From positions 5,822,501 through 5,886,500 of the forward strand of contig WPIO01000002.1 of assembly GCA_009760855.2 (NCBI GenBank): 64,000 bases of DNA, read 5' to 3'. A model generated the notes under the pieces. The model ran no database searches. It was not told the DNA's origin and worked only from the letters and a program-made list of their open reading frames with translations. Origin of the DNA: Cristatella mucedo. Its lineage: Eukaryota; Bryozoa; Phylactolaemata; Cristatellidae. Below are positions 44,533 to 56,012 of the stretch, one piece after another. Positions within the stretch are counted from its first letter, which is position 1. Every line of letters starts with the position of its first letter. The position numbers and the translations under genes were made by a program.

Positions 44533-47500
44533 ACGCTGAAGGCTCGAAGCAAGCACTTCGGACTAGAGGGTCCACTAAAGTGCTATGTCTTACATTGATG
44601 CTAGCAGTCAAGCACAAGGCGCTAAAGTTGCATTGCTTCTTGTCGCGACAGGTGCTAGCGCCACCCCTTCGAGCGGTAGACATTCTTAGTCACGCGTGCA
44701 AAAAGTAGAATTCATACGATCAATACAGCACATGAAATTCCTTACTTTGAAATCCTAATGCATTTCAGTTGAAGGGTCTGTTGAGTTGACGTCTGTTGAG
44801 CTCGTAGCTCGCGGCCGGTACGATGTGTTTTAGATGTCTGTGCAAGGTGCGCGGGAAGATGTCGCTGCCGAGGCGAGGGTGTCAGCGGTTGCAGATCCGT
44901 TGAGCTTCTAAGAATCCCTCGATTGTCTTCATTTGGATCGCGATCTTCTTCCGAACGCCGAACTGCGCACTGCAGACTTAACGACTGGATTTGCTAGAGT
45001 CAGAGGCGTCTTTGTGAAAGCGCCGGCAAATGGCTTCCTGCGCAGCGAATCGGGCTTCAGCATTGTGACGTCATGTCACTTCCTTTAAGCGCGGCCTTGT
45101 CCTTGATGGCCCTTCCATGGCAATTCTGGTTTGGATGTCTATGCCAGCGTAACCAACGGCTAACGCGTGTCCAAGCATCTAAGGTATCTGACTTGCCCTT
45201 AGTCACTAGTTTACTAGTTTTTATTTCGTATTTTACTCAGATATTTATGCCGCATTGATATGGTGCCTTTTACACTAATTAATGTAAAAGACGCCTGACA
45301 TTTCTCGTTCTAAAGATCTTATGAGTATGCTTGCTCCGAAGGCATTATCCCAACAGCTTTGATGAGAGCGATGCGAGCTTTGCACAAGAGTATGCAAGCT
45401 ATTTTCACATTGCTATTTAACTTGGCGGCTAAGGCAATAAATTTTAATATGGCAAGCATACTTCCATGCTGAGGAGATTTAACATTGATGCACGTATTTG
45501 CGACTCTGAACCGGATTGCTTGTGTAACAGGCTTTCAACTTTTAGATAGCGAGACAGAAATCGTCACAAAAATAAACTGCCTTTCACTGGGATACTAAGT
45601 AAAGTTTCCGTCTTAAGTTCAGCCATTGTGTCCTTCTTACATTTACCCAACCAGGTAATTAGTATCAAAATGATTAGTTCTGTGTTCTTAATATCCGTTT
45701 GTACTCACGCGATCTTGCTGCTATTCACATATGGACCCTAAATCAAATTATGTGTCGTGATTGATTATTTTATACCAAAGCGCAAAACTAACGAGCTGCA
45801 AGACTCTATAGTTCGGAAAGGCTTTCGGTGATTTAACTTTAGGCCTGCAAAGCAAAACGTTGGATGTTCTTCTTAGTATTATTGCTAGAATAAGTTTAAC
45901 AAGTTCTCGTGAGCTCTTAATCATGTGCTTGTGCATGCAGCACCAGGCGCAGGGTATGATTAATTTTAAGATGGTAAAAGCTTGCAAATTTAGCCTGCAT
46001 ACGGAGGTAGTTGTATGACTTGTGCAACACGGAGGTAAGTTGTGGAACCGCCACCTTTATCAGGCACAAAGCAGATAAGCCTTCAGATATGCTTTGCTTA
46101 AATCAATGCTGATCACCAAGAAAGAATTGAATGCAGAAGACAACCTTTCCAGTATCACTTGGCCTGTTTAAGCATTTTTGAGGGCTTTGCCTGTGAAGCA
46201 TTGTAGCCATAGTCCTAAAGTCTGGATTCTAGTCACGATGGCTGTGACCTTTGTTGGACAAAACTAAGGAAGCATGCGGAATGAAGCTTAAACTTGATGA
46301 CGATCGTCTTTCGCAGGCATACGATTGTCTGTATGGGCTTCTCTCTACGAAGGAAGTACTAGGATGGCCATAGTTGGTTGACCTACTTCTCTCTTCGACC
46401 CCTTGGCACCTAAGGGAAGCAATTAAAAGTTAGATTAACAAGTTAGCCTGCCGATGAAGCCGAACCTTGTGCTACTCTGGAATAGTCAGTGCTCTGACTC
46501 TGCTCTGTCAATGTTCTGTCTTGGAGCATTAAAGAGAGTGCCAGCATTTTGCAATGGGAGCTAGTATGGCTCTCGAAATGACAGGCTAGTGTGACAGTCC
46601 TGCCTACTTCTTTTTCGATTAACCTGTAACGCAACTCTGTTGTAGATATATCAATTTATCTGTCCATGAAAATCTAGTACTTGGCCTTACGAGTCCATTC
46701 GTTGGTTCTGTATGTTAAAATGACCAGCTGTAGCTTGAAAATGTTCGTCCCTGGCCGTGTGTGTGTGTTTATGTGTGAATTGATTAGAGCTTAGTCTTGT
46801 AATTCCTGATCCGGGATGTTAGCTACCTTGATAAAGTCTGTCTAGAATTAGGATATTATTTTTAGTCAGTGACAATATAGTTTCTGATCACAAGTCAGCA
46901 TTAGCTTGCTGAGTGTTACCATTTTTTAATGCCACTGATTTTTAGCTAGCTTCTTCTGTTTTCTGCACACTCACCTGTTAGCAACTAGGTGTGCAACTAT
47001 CAGCATCTCTCGATTTCGTGTGTAGTCAAATGGGAGCATTTAAAGGAATCGGGCTCAAGTTCGCCTTGTATCTCCGGTCTGGAGCAGATGGTTGGACAAA
47101 CAGTATCGACTTCCGGATTGTAGTGGGAGCTTCATGTGTGCATATTGTATTATTGTTGTATTGCATTGTATACCACGCTTTAATATGCGTATGAGTATGG
47201 CATGCTGCATCGGATTACGAAACCAAGGTGAGACGCATTTTTTCAACGTCTCTCGATGATCAAACGCTAGGCTACCAGCACCACGTGTGCGTTTGAATTG
47301 GTTTATGTGAAGAAAACTAACCCTGCAGTTTGTATAGAATTTACAGGTAAAGCCATTGGTTAATTCTGTGAATAAGATCTGTCTTCAAACTTTGGTTTAG
47401 TTTCAGAAGTAATACGGCACATTAGGACTCATTGATAAATTTACATTTAACCAGGACAGTTTATTTAATATACTTTGACAGAATGACAATCGCCTTTGCG

Positions 47501-47891
47501 ATAACGCAAGGGTTTTCGCAGTCTGGGATCATGTCAACAACAAGCCACAGCTTATTAATTTAACAGCATTCCCTTCATTCTTCCAACTAAAGCAACTAGA
47601 TGGCTGGATTGCTAAGGACCACACAATGGCTGAAATGGTCTGTGATTCGTCGGGCAGCATGAGCACTCAGGTTGGTGCCCAATTTGGTGTGTTCCAGTGT
47701 CTCCTTGTTATGGGCAACTGTCAAGGACACAAGCATACTCACGCCACGAGTCACGCGCATGTCTTTGCGTAGTTGGCTTGCATTGGCTCAAGAATAGGGC
47801 AGCAAATCTGTTGCTTTATATTATTTGGACTTCACCTTCTTCATCCCTTTATCACCAGGTCCAACTATGCCGAAGTGCAAGCTAAGACATC
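44533..47891. other. No recognised gene; GC-richer patch near 44,800-45,180
   Basis: A GC-richer block next to the palindrome carries only short frames. The rest is AT-rich. No repeat family was recognised over about 3.3 kb. Confidence 0.4.
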
Positions 47892-48062
47892 AGTGGCTTA
47901 CTAGGTTAGGCGGTGGCTTTTCACGACCTAGGCCCCGAGGTCGTGGGCTTGAATCCTGTGGTGGGCGATCCTTTATCGCCACTGCAAGTGGTGGTGATAG
48001 ACGTAAAGGCTCTTCTGTCGCTATACAACAAGAGGCTGTTAAATCAGCTAGTTTTTTATCAG
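47892..48062 (+). repeat. tRNA-derived SINE, family 1, nearly complete
   Basis: Head: TGGCTTACTAGGTTAGGCGG and GGTCGTGGGCTTGAATCC (B box). Body: GGGCGATCCTTTATCGCCAC, GGCTCTTCTGTCGCTATACA and GAGGCTGTTAAATCAGCTAG, then a T-rich end. This is a good family 1 reference copy. Confidence 0.88.
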
Positions 48063-48254
48063 GACACCAACAGTGATGTTGCATCATGAGCACTGCAGTG
48101 ACGTCCACTATGAAACAGGTTGGAGCAAAACCGACAAGTTTTTCAGAATATTCAATTGACATGGCAATATCTGCAGGCTGCTGTGGTCGAGGTCTCTAAA
48201 TAGTGTAAAGTTAATGTCGGCTAGTTTCACAGCCTTATTTTTGTAGCAGCAGAA

Positions 48255-48440
48255 TTGCATCTTACTCTATAAATACTAGCTAATTTAGCAGCCCCATTTG
48301 TATAGCGACAGAAGAGCTCTTACGGCTTTCACCACCCCTTGCCGCAGCGATTAAGAAGCATCCTCGTAGGATTCGAACCCACGACTTCGGGACCGAGGTC
48401 CTGAAAAGCAACCCTTTTACCTAGTGTGCTATCATGACTC
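48255..48440 (-). repeat. tRNA-derived SINE, family 1, nearly complete
   Basis: The reverse complement shows GGTAAAAGGGTTGCTTTTCA, GTCGTGGGTTCGAATCC (a canonical B box) and the body AAGAGCTCTTCTGTCGCTAT. It is in opposite orientation to the copy 190 bp to the left. Confidence 0.85.
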
Positions 48441-48954
48441 TATCACCTTGCTGGCAATAGACAGTAAAAGATCGTCGGTTGTAGGCCTTGAATCAGAGGC
48501 CTACATCGTGAAGTGTGAGCATTTTACCCATTTGGTACGGCCTTCTGCTCTTATTCCAACTGCCAATTTGGACTTGGTGACCCAAGCAAGGTACATTCTT
48601 AGTCGAGAGGTCTGGCTATCCCTGTCACTGCCGCATGGGAACTACAAGAGCCAGATATGTTGCTTGTCCAATGTTTCAAGCACCACGGTTTTCAACATGC
48701 CAGTATACTGTCCCCTGACAAATGCCGCTGCTACATATGTTTCTTCGAAGGCTTTAGCACACCATTGTAATCAACTAGTGACATGTTCAACCTTATGTGA
48801 AGTCATAGCATTCTAAAGTTGCTGTAGCAAGGTCATCAGCTCTCCATGTTTAGCTGCCGGTTGTCCAACCATTGCAATCGTTATCAACATGTGCGGTATA
48901 GCCCGATTTAATTAGCGGCCATGCTGATCGTAGTGCTCATGTCCAGTTATGAAG
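48441..48954. other. Open frame between SINEs, not recognised
   Basis: A plus-strand frame of 130 codons (48,424-48,816) begins inside the SINE and has no family features. It is probably chance. Confidence 0.25.
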
Positions 48955-49095
48955 TACTTAACCCTATGGGACTAGCCCAGGGCTTAGTTGTTAGCTCTTC
49001 ACGACCCAGCTCGTGGGTTCGAGTGCTGCAGCAGGCAATCCTATTTTCCTGTGGCAAGCGATGCGATATTTCAAGGCTTTCCGGGTCGCTATGTG
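48955..49095 (+). repeat. tRNA-derived SINE, family 1, degenerate
   Basis: TTAGTTGTTAGCTCTTCACG and GCTCGTGGGTTCGAGTGC (B box) are followed by CAGGCAATCCTATTTTCCTG, a mutated family body, and TCGCTATGTGAAAATGATTT. Confidence 0.65.
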
Positions 49096-49124
49096 AAAAT
49101 GATTTAAAACCACTAAATGTGCCC

Positions 49125-49260
49125 CCCCCCAGATCTTAGCCCAGGTTTTGTTGTGATCTTTCTGCACTAGTCAGATAGTGGATTCGAGTTTTGTTATGCT
49201 CAATGCTGCATGCCTGGATAGCGACTAAGTTCTCCTAGGGCTTTAGGGAGATTTATTATA
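49125..49260 (+). repeat. Possible diverged SINE, family 3
   Basis: GTGGATTCGAGTTTTG is a mutated B box. GGATAGCGACTAAGTTCTCC followed by TAGGGC resembles the family 3 body near 29,790. Assignment is weak. Confidence 0.35.
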
Positions 49261-49444
49261 TTGTATGTTTTAATATTACTACCAATGGACAATCCCACTG
49301 CCAGCTGTACTGCTAGCCGTTAAGGCCCTTACAGCACTGTATAAATGAGGCGAATAGAGATTAGCACTAGTTGTGATAGTAGTTTTTGGGACCGACAATT
49401 CAGCAATGAATTATCATGAAGCTCAGATCCCAGAGTCGACATAG

Positions 49445-49605
49445 AGAGGGCGTGATAGCCTATGAGGTAAAGTTGTTGCTCTTCACAGTCGTGGTCGTGG
49501 GTTCAAATCCTGCAGTGGGCGACCCGTATTGACAACAGCAAGCGGTAACGATACCCTTGAAGCTGTTGTGTCGATACAAAGACGAGGCTCTTAAATTAGC
49601 AAATA
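49445..49605 (+). repeat. tRNA-derived SINE, family 1
   Basis: GCGTGATAGCCTATGAGGTA (A-box region) and GGTCGTGGGTTCAAATCC (B box) lead into AGTGGGCGACCCGTATTGAC. The end is ACGAGGCTCTTAAATTAGCA. Confidence 0.82.
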
Positions 49606-51039
49606 CGTTTTCAGTTTCATCCCTCCCCCTGCTTAACTACTTCGGCCAACCACTGCCCTAGCCCATCGCAGCCGGTGGCTAGCATACCCTGTAACCCCGA
49701 TTGCCCAAAACCAACTTAGCAAGCTGGTGGACGGTAATTGAGCCAATCGCAAAAGGAACCACTTAAATTTGAGGACAAATACCAGCTAAATGATGCTGTA
49801 GATAGTATGATCTCCAACGTGGTGACTGCGGTCAAACGATACAGCTTATTGTTTTAAAAAGTTTCCCACCTATATGAACGTATTTGTACTCTGTTAGTGA
49901 CGACCGAGATTGTGGTAACAAATTAAATGAATTCCTTGTTTAACTCTTTGACACAAGATGATGTTTCGGTTCGAAACGTACTCGGCTGTTAAGAACATGC
50001 CCGGTTCTCTCAAAAGTCGCATTGGGGCAGGCAAATGGCAGCTGCATACGGACTTCTAGCATATTATGACGATCGCAGTCACCTGCCTAAGCGGCAAGGA
50101 GTTGTCGCAGGTGCAACTGTAAGCTAGTACTCCAGTTCGAAATAAGCAATATTATGGAGCTTACATCTGGCGTATGCTAAGTTCCTTTACAATGCATTCA
50201 AATTATGAAATATCATAATGTAGTTCCAAATACCCATGTCAACGGTAGTGCTGTACGGCCTTCATGTTCGGCAGAGGGCTGTAGCGACACGCGCTCGTTT
50301 TCTTTATTGACAAAGGTGACCTCATGGCGGCTCCAAATATTGCCAAATGGAATCAAAGCTAACAATTTCAAGATAATTCCTTTGCTAAGCAATATTTACC
50401 ATACGTTTGCATAAACGCGGACTGACAAGACCTACAGCTAAAAAAGGGTCCTGCGGTGCTCTGAATTAGCAGGAGCCTCCCGTGTGCAGCGCATTGGCTC
50501 CCCCATTTGCAAAATAAATAAACTTAATTTCTGCTGAAAGCTCTATTGGAATTGTATCGGAAACTTTCGCTTCGATGCAGCGATGTCCCGTTATCTACAA
50601 GTAGACCTTTCACAACCGCTGGACTGGTTGCTTCTGGTTGCCATTGTTGTTGATACAGGAAACGAAAGTGAAATATCAGCACTAGCTTAATCACGTTAAA
50701 TAACTCTTGGGAAACAAAAATATATAATTAATATATTTGAATTAGTTATTCTAATGTAATTAAAGATACTCTTTAGCCCTTCTAAGCAAGTGATAAAGCA
50801 AGTTATGCATAGATATAAGCTTGCTCATGTTTACCTCTGCTGCTACTGTGCAGCTGTAATATGGTGCTAACATCGGAAACAGATCTTACTGCAAACATAG
50901 GTATCCCCCTTACTTACTAACGTCTTCCTTATAGATTGCAGACGATCATCTTTAAAGGTGCTAACACTTCATTTGATACTGATTGCGGAGCCCATAATGT
51001 TGTGTAGCGTTGCGAACCAATAATATCATCCGTTGAGCC
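49606..51039. other. No recognised gene
   Basis: Short frames only. Nothing was recognised. Confidence 0.45.
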
Positions 51040-51181
51040 ACTCAATTAGGGGGTACCTCAGGCTCTGTGCTCGGCCCGCTTCTTTTCACAGTTTATGCAC
51101 TCCCGCTTGCCAATGTGATCACCGAGCGCAAACTTGGCTTTCACTTCTATGCGGATGAATGTCCGTGGTATATAGTTTGAT
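51040..51181 (+). pseudogene. LINE reverse transcriptase catalytic-box fragment
   Basis: One frame reads GGTSGSVLGPLLFTVYALPL in conserved order (strictly G-T-S-G here, where the clade usually has GVPQGS), and then KLGFHFYADECPWY. This is the palm of a non-LTR reverse transcriptase, with YADD degraded to YADE. The fragment breaks off at the LTR-like copy that starts at 51,182. The next expected LINE block is found in the opposite orientation at 51,905-52,058. Confidence 0.75.
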
Positions 51182-51459
51182 TGCATACGGGCTGGTACCG
51201 CTCCTTTCCTCAACAGCTGGTGGGAGCGTCCCTGAGAGGGGCCTGTGCACAGCTGTGATCAGCTTCTAATGATGCGTTGGCACAGTCCGATAACCCGCTG
51301 GTGAACAGATGCTGGATTCACCATCGGGGTCGGCCAAGGGACAGGGCAGTCGAGCGAGAGTAGGGGCCGAGGGGAGCCGTGCACTCTTGGGCTCCGTGCG
51401 TGGTAATAAACTGTCGGTGTTGGGCATCGGCTGGCTCTCCGCTGTGCAAACAAACTACA
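51182..51459 (+). repeat. LTR-like element, copy 1
   Basis: The segment TGCATACGGGCTGGTACCGC...AAACAAACTACA recurs in reverse at 52,060-52,352 at about 85-90% identity by eye. It contains GGTAATAAACTGTCGG, a polyadenylation-type signal followed by a GT-rich stretch, as in the R region of an LTR. It starts TG and ends CA. No protein-coding retroelement part is attached. A related, more diverged copy lies at 56,265-56,576. Confidence 0.6.
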
Positions 51460-51904
51460 AGCTATTTCTCAGCGAGAGCGACTGTGGTCCGTGTAAACAG
51501 GCTGCTGAACTTCGAGAGGGAGACCAAGAAAGTTCTGCGACAGAGTCGGCGGCGTCCGCGACAGAGTCAGTGGCCTGCGATACAGAGCAAGCCATGACGG
51601 TGACGTTGGCCTGCGACCGGCCGGTAGGCCGTGACGCGGCCTAGGCCGGAGTGTGTGCAGACCGAATAGTCTGCACAGGACGGTGAGATTGGGAAGGCTT
51701 GAGAGGCTGTGCAGGCTGGAGAAGTAGCCGCACATGTCGGAGCCGCGACGGCAGGATCGGCAGAGGCGGATATGCTTGCTCATTGCTGCTCTGTACCTTG
51801 CAGCTACATGTGTCGGTGCTGCAAACTTGTGACCCTTTGTGTCGGTGCTGCAAACTTGTGCCAATTTCGCGCGTAGGGTTTTCCAGTTTCTGAATCCCAT
51901 TTGA
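51460..51904. other. Segment between inverted LTR-like copies, possibly retroelement leader
   Basis: Frames are open on both strands (plus to 51,644, minus 51,469-51,909). The plus frame is acidic and Ser/Thr-rich (ESSATESAASATESVACDTE) with no recognised motif. A 27 bp direct repeat (TGTGTCGGTGCTGCAAACTT twice) lies at 51,808-51,865. It may be leftover internal sequence of the LTR element. Confidence 0.35.
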
Positions 51905-52058
51905 TTCACCTACAACGAGTTAGTTGTTTTGTCCTCATTCAATTTACGAAAGTTTTCTGCCATCCACGTGCGGATGCCATCAATACCTGCAGCAAGTGTA
52001 TGTAGAGAGTCTGATGTGCTCGAGGTCTGGGAGGAATTAATCATAGTAAATGTACCGC
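51905..52058 (-). pseudogene. LINE reverse transcriptase fragment in inverted orientation
   Basis: On the minus strand one frame reads SDSLHTLAAGIDGIRTWMAE, then NFRKLNEDKT. In L2/CR1-like LINEs this block (dIxxWM...NxLKLNxDKTE) directly follows the YADD box. Here the YADD-bearing piece is on the plus strand at 51,040-51,181, on the other side of LTR-like copy 1. The orientation mismatch indicates that the segment between the two LTR-like copies has been flipped. Confidence 0.7.
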
Positions 52059-52059
52059 G

Positions 52060-52352
52060 TGTAGTTTGTTCGCACAACCGAGAGCCAGCCAATGCCCAAC
52101 GCCGACAGTTTATTACCATGCACGGAGCCGAAGAGCGCACCAATCTCTTCGGCCCCTACTCTCACTCAACTCCTCTTCCTCGAGCCTGACTGTCCCTTGG
52201 CCGACCCCGATGGTGAATCCACCATCTGTTCACCAGCGGGTTATCGGCCTGTGTCAACGCCTAATTAGAAGTTGACCACAGCTGTGCACAGGCCCCTCTC
52301 GGGGATGCTCCCACCAGCTGTTGAGGAAAGGAGCTGTACCAGCCCGCATGCA
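52060..52352 (-). repeat. LTR-like element, copy 2, inverted relative to copy 1
   Basis: The reverse complement begins TGCATGCGGGCTGGTACAGC and ends AACAAACTACA, containing GGTAATAAACTGTCGGCG. It is slightly longer than copy 1 because of small insertions. Confidence 0.6.
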
Positions 52353-52371
52353 ATCGAGAGCATGTGTCCTC

Positions 52372-52445
52372 CGAAGCAAATGTAAAGTGTCTGGAAAGAG
52401 ATTGACTTCTTTGGGGCGCTATATCAAATGTGTTATTATTGTATA
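52372..52445 (+). repeat. LINE-A 3' tail
   Basis: AGCAAATGTAAAGTGTCTGG, then AAAGAGATTGACTTCTTTGG and a TTATTATT-type tail. It lies immediately outside LTR-like copy 2. It could be the end of the same LINE whose palm is at 51,040, with the intervening sequence rearranged. Confidence 0.8.
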
Positions 52446-52479
52446 ACTATTATTGTCTCCTATTTAATCTGAATGCAAT

Positions 52480-53108
52480 GTAGGTATCCTGTTCCAACTG
52501 ACCTTTCAGTAGACGGCCACATTAGCTCCACGATCGAGGCTGCCTACACTCAGCTACATAACAATGCCAAAGTTTGGACTTACTTAGACGGGATACTGCA
52601 TTCAAATTAATCCATGCATTGTGACATACCGTCTCGACTTCTGCAACTCATTGCTGCTGGTCGCACTGTGCATGCGATCAGGCGCTTACAGTCCGTGCTT
52701 ACTCTGCAGCTCTGCGGCTCGTCTGTCGTGAGCAGCGAAATGGCCACGTTAAACCACTTCTCGCCGACCGACACCGACTCAAGCAATCAAGCAGCGCATC
52801 GAATTTAAAGTCCACTCACTTGCTTTGAGATCCCTCCATTCTATGGCTCTAGCTTACCCATACGACCTACTCCCCCACCAGGGGAAAAATCTTACTACCT
52901 TCTGTTTTGACTAGAATCATTAAGCCACACCTCGTATGCGAACCTCAAGACCATTGGAGACCGTGCTTTTAGTTCCTGTGGTCCCAAAACCTCTAGCTTG
53001 CTACCAAAACACGTTACAACAACCGCTGACATGGCGATATTTAAAAAGAAGCTTTAAACGACTGAGAGAGCGAGAGAGAGGGACCGAGATAGAGATAGAT
53101 AGATAGAT

Positions 53109-53157
<49 letters not shown>

Positions 53158-53345
53158 ACCTGCTCAAAACAGCATTTGGTGGGTCTTTGTGATTCTTCCA
53201 TCATGTGCATGTACCCGCTTACACTATGCCTGCCACTTGTGGACGTTACCACCAAGCATTTAATATTGCTTTTTTCCAAACTTTGCAAAGTGTCTAGGGA
53301 GAGATTCAGTTTTCTGAGGGTTTAATAATATTTGTGTTGTGTTAG
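52480..53345 (+). pseudogene. LINE-A copy, old, with a GA microsatellite just after its ORF end
   Basis: Despite many indels, the order of LINE-A blocks is clear: GACGGCCACATTAGCTCCAC, CCGTCTCGACTTCTGCAACT, ATCCCTCCATTCTATGGCTC, CCATTGGAGACCGTGCTTTT, then TTTAAAAAGAAGCTTTAAAC at the ORF end. A long GA tract follows, then ACAGCATTTGGTGGGTCTTT and the tail AAAGTGTCTAGGGAGAGATT. It is the most decayed copy of the family. Confidence 0.75.
53066..53156. repeat. (GA)n / GATA microsatellite
   Basis: GA and GATA repeats of about 90 bases lie within the old LINE-A copy. Confidence 0.95.
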
Positions 53346-53879
53346 AAGCTTACAGTGCGTAGTTGATGCAAGATGACATGCATGTAGCTCAAGCTTCTTC
53401 GCTTGCAAATGTTACATGCAGTGCTCAGCATTTTACAAAAATTTTGCGAGCCTGCTGGGGTAAGCTGGTGAGTAGCAGGGTTCAACAGGATGATGACGGA
53501 GGTCTGCTTCAGCCAGGGCTGCCTTTGCATGCAGTTAGCGAGCAAGCAAGCCTACGTATGACACCCGGCATGTGGAAACGCTGCATTGTGTATTTCGTTT
53601 TAATTTGGTTGCACACATGCTTCTACTTTTCTGTTAATGGGTAGGCTATGGTAATACTATTTGGGCAAGGTTCTAAACCTTTTCTGTGTTAAAAATCGTT
53701 CACGGGGGTGCTTCTGGGCTCTACAGCATTGAAGCATGCATGAGAGCTGAATAATGCCTTAAGCAACTTGTACCATCAATTTGACAGGCCTGGGATGCAT
53801 TTGGCTCCAATAATTACCTTCGCATTTAAAACACAGTTCTGTTGCTAATGCCCCTTGATGACATTTCTGGTAAAACGCA

Positions 53880-54290
53880 TTATTGAGTTATAATAAGAAT
53901 GATAATGATACAGCTGCTTTTGAGCTCTCATATAACTCAGTCTATTTCCTGGCACTTTATTTATCCTGCAGAGGAAGCATGCTTGAATGGTTAGTGGTGA
54001 TAAGCTCAATTAACAACAAGTGTAACATGGTTAGAGATAATATACTCACGGTCAGCATGCAAATATGACCAAATGGCAGCATGCGCAGTGTCAGCTTGCA
54101 TGACTACACAAAGGACGAATTACATAGATCCACTAAATGCTGCTACAAATAGATGCATTTTCAGTTTCTCTTTAATTTGGTAACGTTGGGATATCGCGAA
54201 GAAATTCAGGAAGTAAGCTTGAGGCTTTGCGAGGATACGAACTAATGACGCGGTCTCCAAAGGATTTGAGGTTCGTAAGAGGTTACAAAT
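53880..54290 (-). pseudogene. LINE-A copy, minus strand: ORF2 end, 3' UTR and tail
   Basis: The reverse complement reads CGAACCTCAAATCCTTTGGA, then GACCGCGTCATTAGTTCGTA, then the segment AGCAGCATTTAGTGGATCTA. It ends in AAAGTGCCAGGAAATAGACT, GAGTTATATGAGAG and an ATT-rich tail. It matches copies 1 and 3 with moderate divergence. The plus-strand frame at 53,883-54,068 is a shadow of it. Confidence 0.82.
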
Positions 54291-54629
54291 AAATACAGAG
54301 ATTCCAAAAAGTGGATGGTACGATGCTTTGTGTGATGGAAGAGTTCTGGACCACTAAGCTACAGAGCTACACTCGATATTTAATAGTCATAAGCCATCTC
54401 ATTGATAATCATGAATGAGAGTACCAAAATCTACAGATCTTATTAGTTTATATTCTATTCATTACCAGAGCTCCTCGTCTCACAGAGACGAGCCAGCATT
54501 CTAATGGCCAATACTCGTGCTGCAGTACTGGTATACTCAGAATTTTCAGCCATTGCGTCCATGAAAGTCCTGTTTGCTGATACAAGATGAGGGTTATCTG
54601 ATTGAATTATAATCTCATGCCTAATTTTA

Positions 54630-54790
54630 CCAGCAGCAGAAGAGCCTTAACTGCTATTACAGCTATTATAGCTTTACATTACGGTCTATTATAGCAGCTT
54701 GCAGTGGGCAATAATAAATCGCTAGTTGTATAACTCAACTACGACCTAAGGCTTGGGCGGTGATTAGCGTGTACCTTACCGCTAATTAGA
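54630..54790 (-). repeat. tRNA-derived SINE, family 1, degenerate
   Basis: On the minus strand AGCGGTAAGGTACACGCTAA, GGTCGTAGTTGAGTTATAC (mutated B box), TTATTATTGCCCACTGCAAG and AAGGCTCTTCTGCTGCTGG occur in family order. Confidence 0.6.
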
Positions 54791-56012
54791 AATTCAATTC
54801 TAATTTAAAATCCAGGATCAGTCATTTGACAGGTAGGGTTCGAGTTTTTCAGCAGTTCAACCACTAATTATGAGCTCTTGCACGGCGACTTTTTGTATAG
54901 CCGCAAGGTGGAATGTTCGCGAAATTGCTCTCTTCGTTATAGACACTGTGCCTGGAGCTACCGTTGGCAGCATGCTGAAAGAGTTTTACTAGTTTAAGTC
55001 TGAACCTGCCTGTCAGCCAGAGGCAATATAAATTCCCAAGTCGCCATGATAGCGGATCAATGTCTGAATTAACTTCTTGCATTATGTTTCTTCTGATGGA
55101 ACAATGATTTAGTCATGAAATGAATCATGGGAACAAGGAAGTGTCATTACTCTCGCATATGCCTGTGCTAGACTACCATTTTTTTTAACTGTTGATAAAC
55201 ATACTCCTTTGTTCTTAAACATTAATTTGTCTCCTAGCGTTGCATTGGCAGAGCGGGTGTGGTCGCACCGCACGGGTCTGCGAAAGTCTGTGCATTTCCA
55301 TGGTGGCTGAGCTAGTATACCTAAGCTCCAAGCAAAGCTACGGTAGAATAAAAGCAGTCTCGTACTTTTTGCTGTGATATTTTGAGATTATGTGCTGCTA
55401 TTACACGCATATTGCAGCGTGGCCGTTCATTAGTTATCTATAATGTGGACGAAAGGATGCTGGCTGTAATCAGTATTGGCTTGCTTGAAGCCAAATCGAT
55501 GCTTGCTGAAAGATTGCCAAAGCGATGCTTGCTTGATGAAGCTGGCCGTGCCAGGCAATTTTGACTGTGGATCCTTTGGAGCTGCAACCCCTTTTGAGTA
55601 CCTATTTGCCTTTGGGTTAGCTAGAACCAAGAGACTGCGAAAGCCAATAACTCACGGGACAGAGGCCTATGATTCGCTTCTTTCTTGGAAAATCAATGAA
55701 TATTAGAGAAAACTCGTGCAGTGAGGCCTTCCTGAGCTTCAAACATCCAATGATATATGCCGAACTGTGCACCATGCACTTACCTTTGAGCCCTCATGAA
55801 TACCTGTACAAATAGGTCAAGTTGTGATTTCACAAATAATGTACTACCTTTGCCTTCGCCTTGGCATACTAATCTCTTGTTGGTCAAACGTGATAAGATA
55901 GACAGTTCCAAAAACGTTTAAAGGCAGACTGTCGTACAATGCAATCACTCTCGAAGTGAAAGTTTGCCACGAGATCGACGGGGACATTGCAGTCGAACGT
56001 GGCTGCTAAGAC
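54791..56012. other. No recognised gene
   Basis: Short overlapping frames near 55,382-55,706 have no family features. Nothing else was recognised. Confidence 0.4.

Noticed and set aside
47910-47970. Possible genuine tRNA gene (A and B boxes)
   Set aside because: The sequence continues into a SINE body shared by at least eight other copies in the window, and no clean cloverleaf with an anticodon arm could be drawn.
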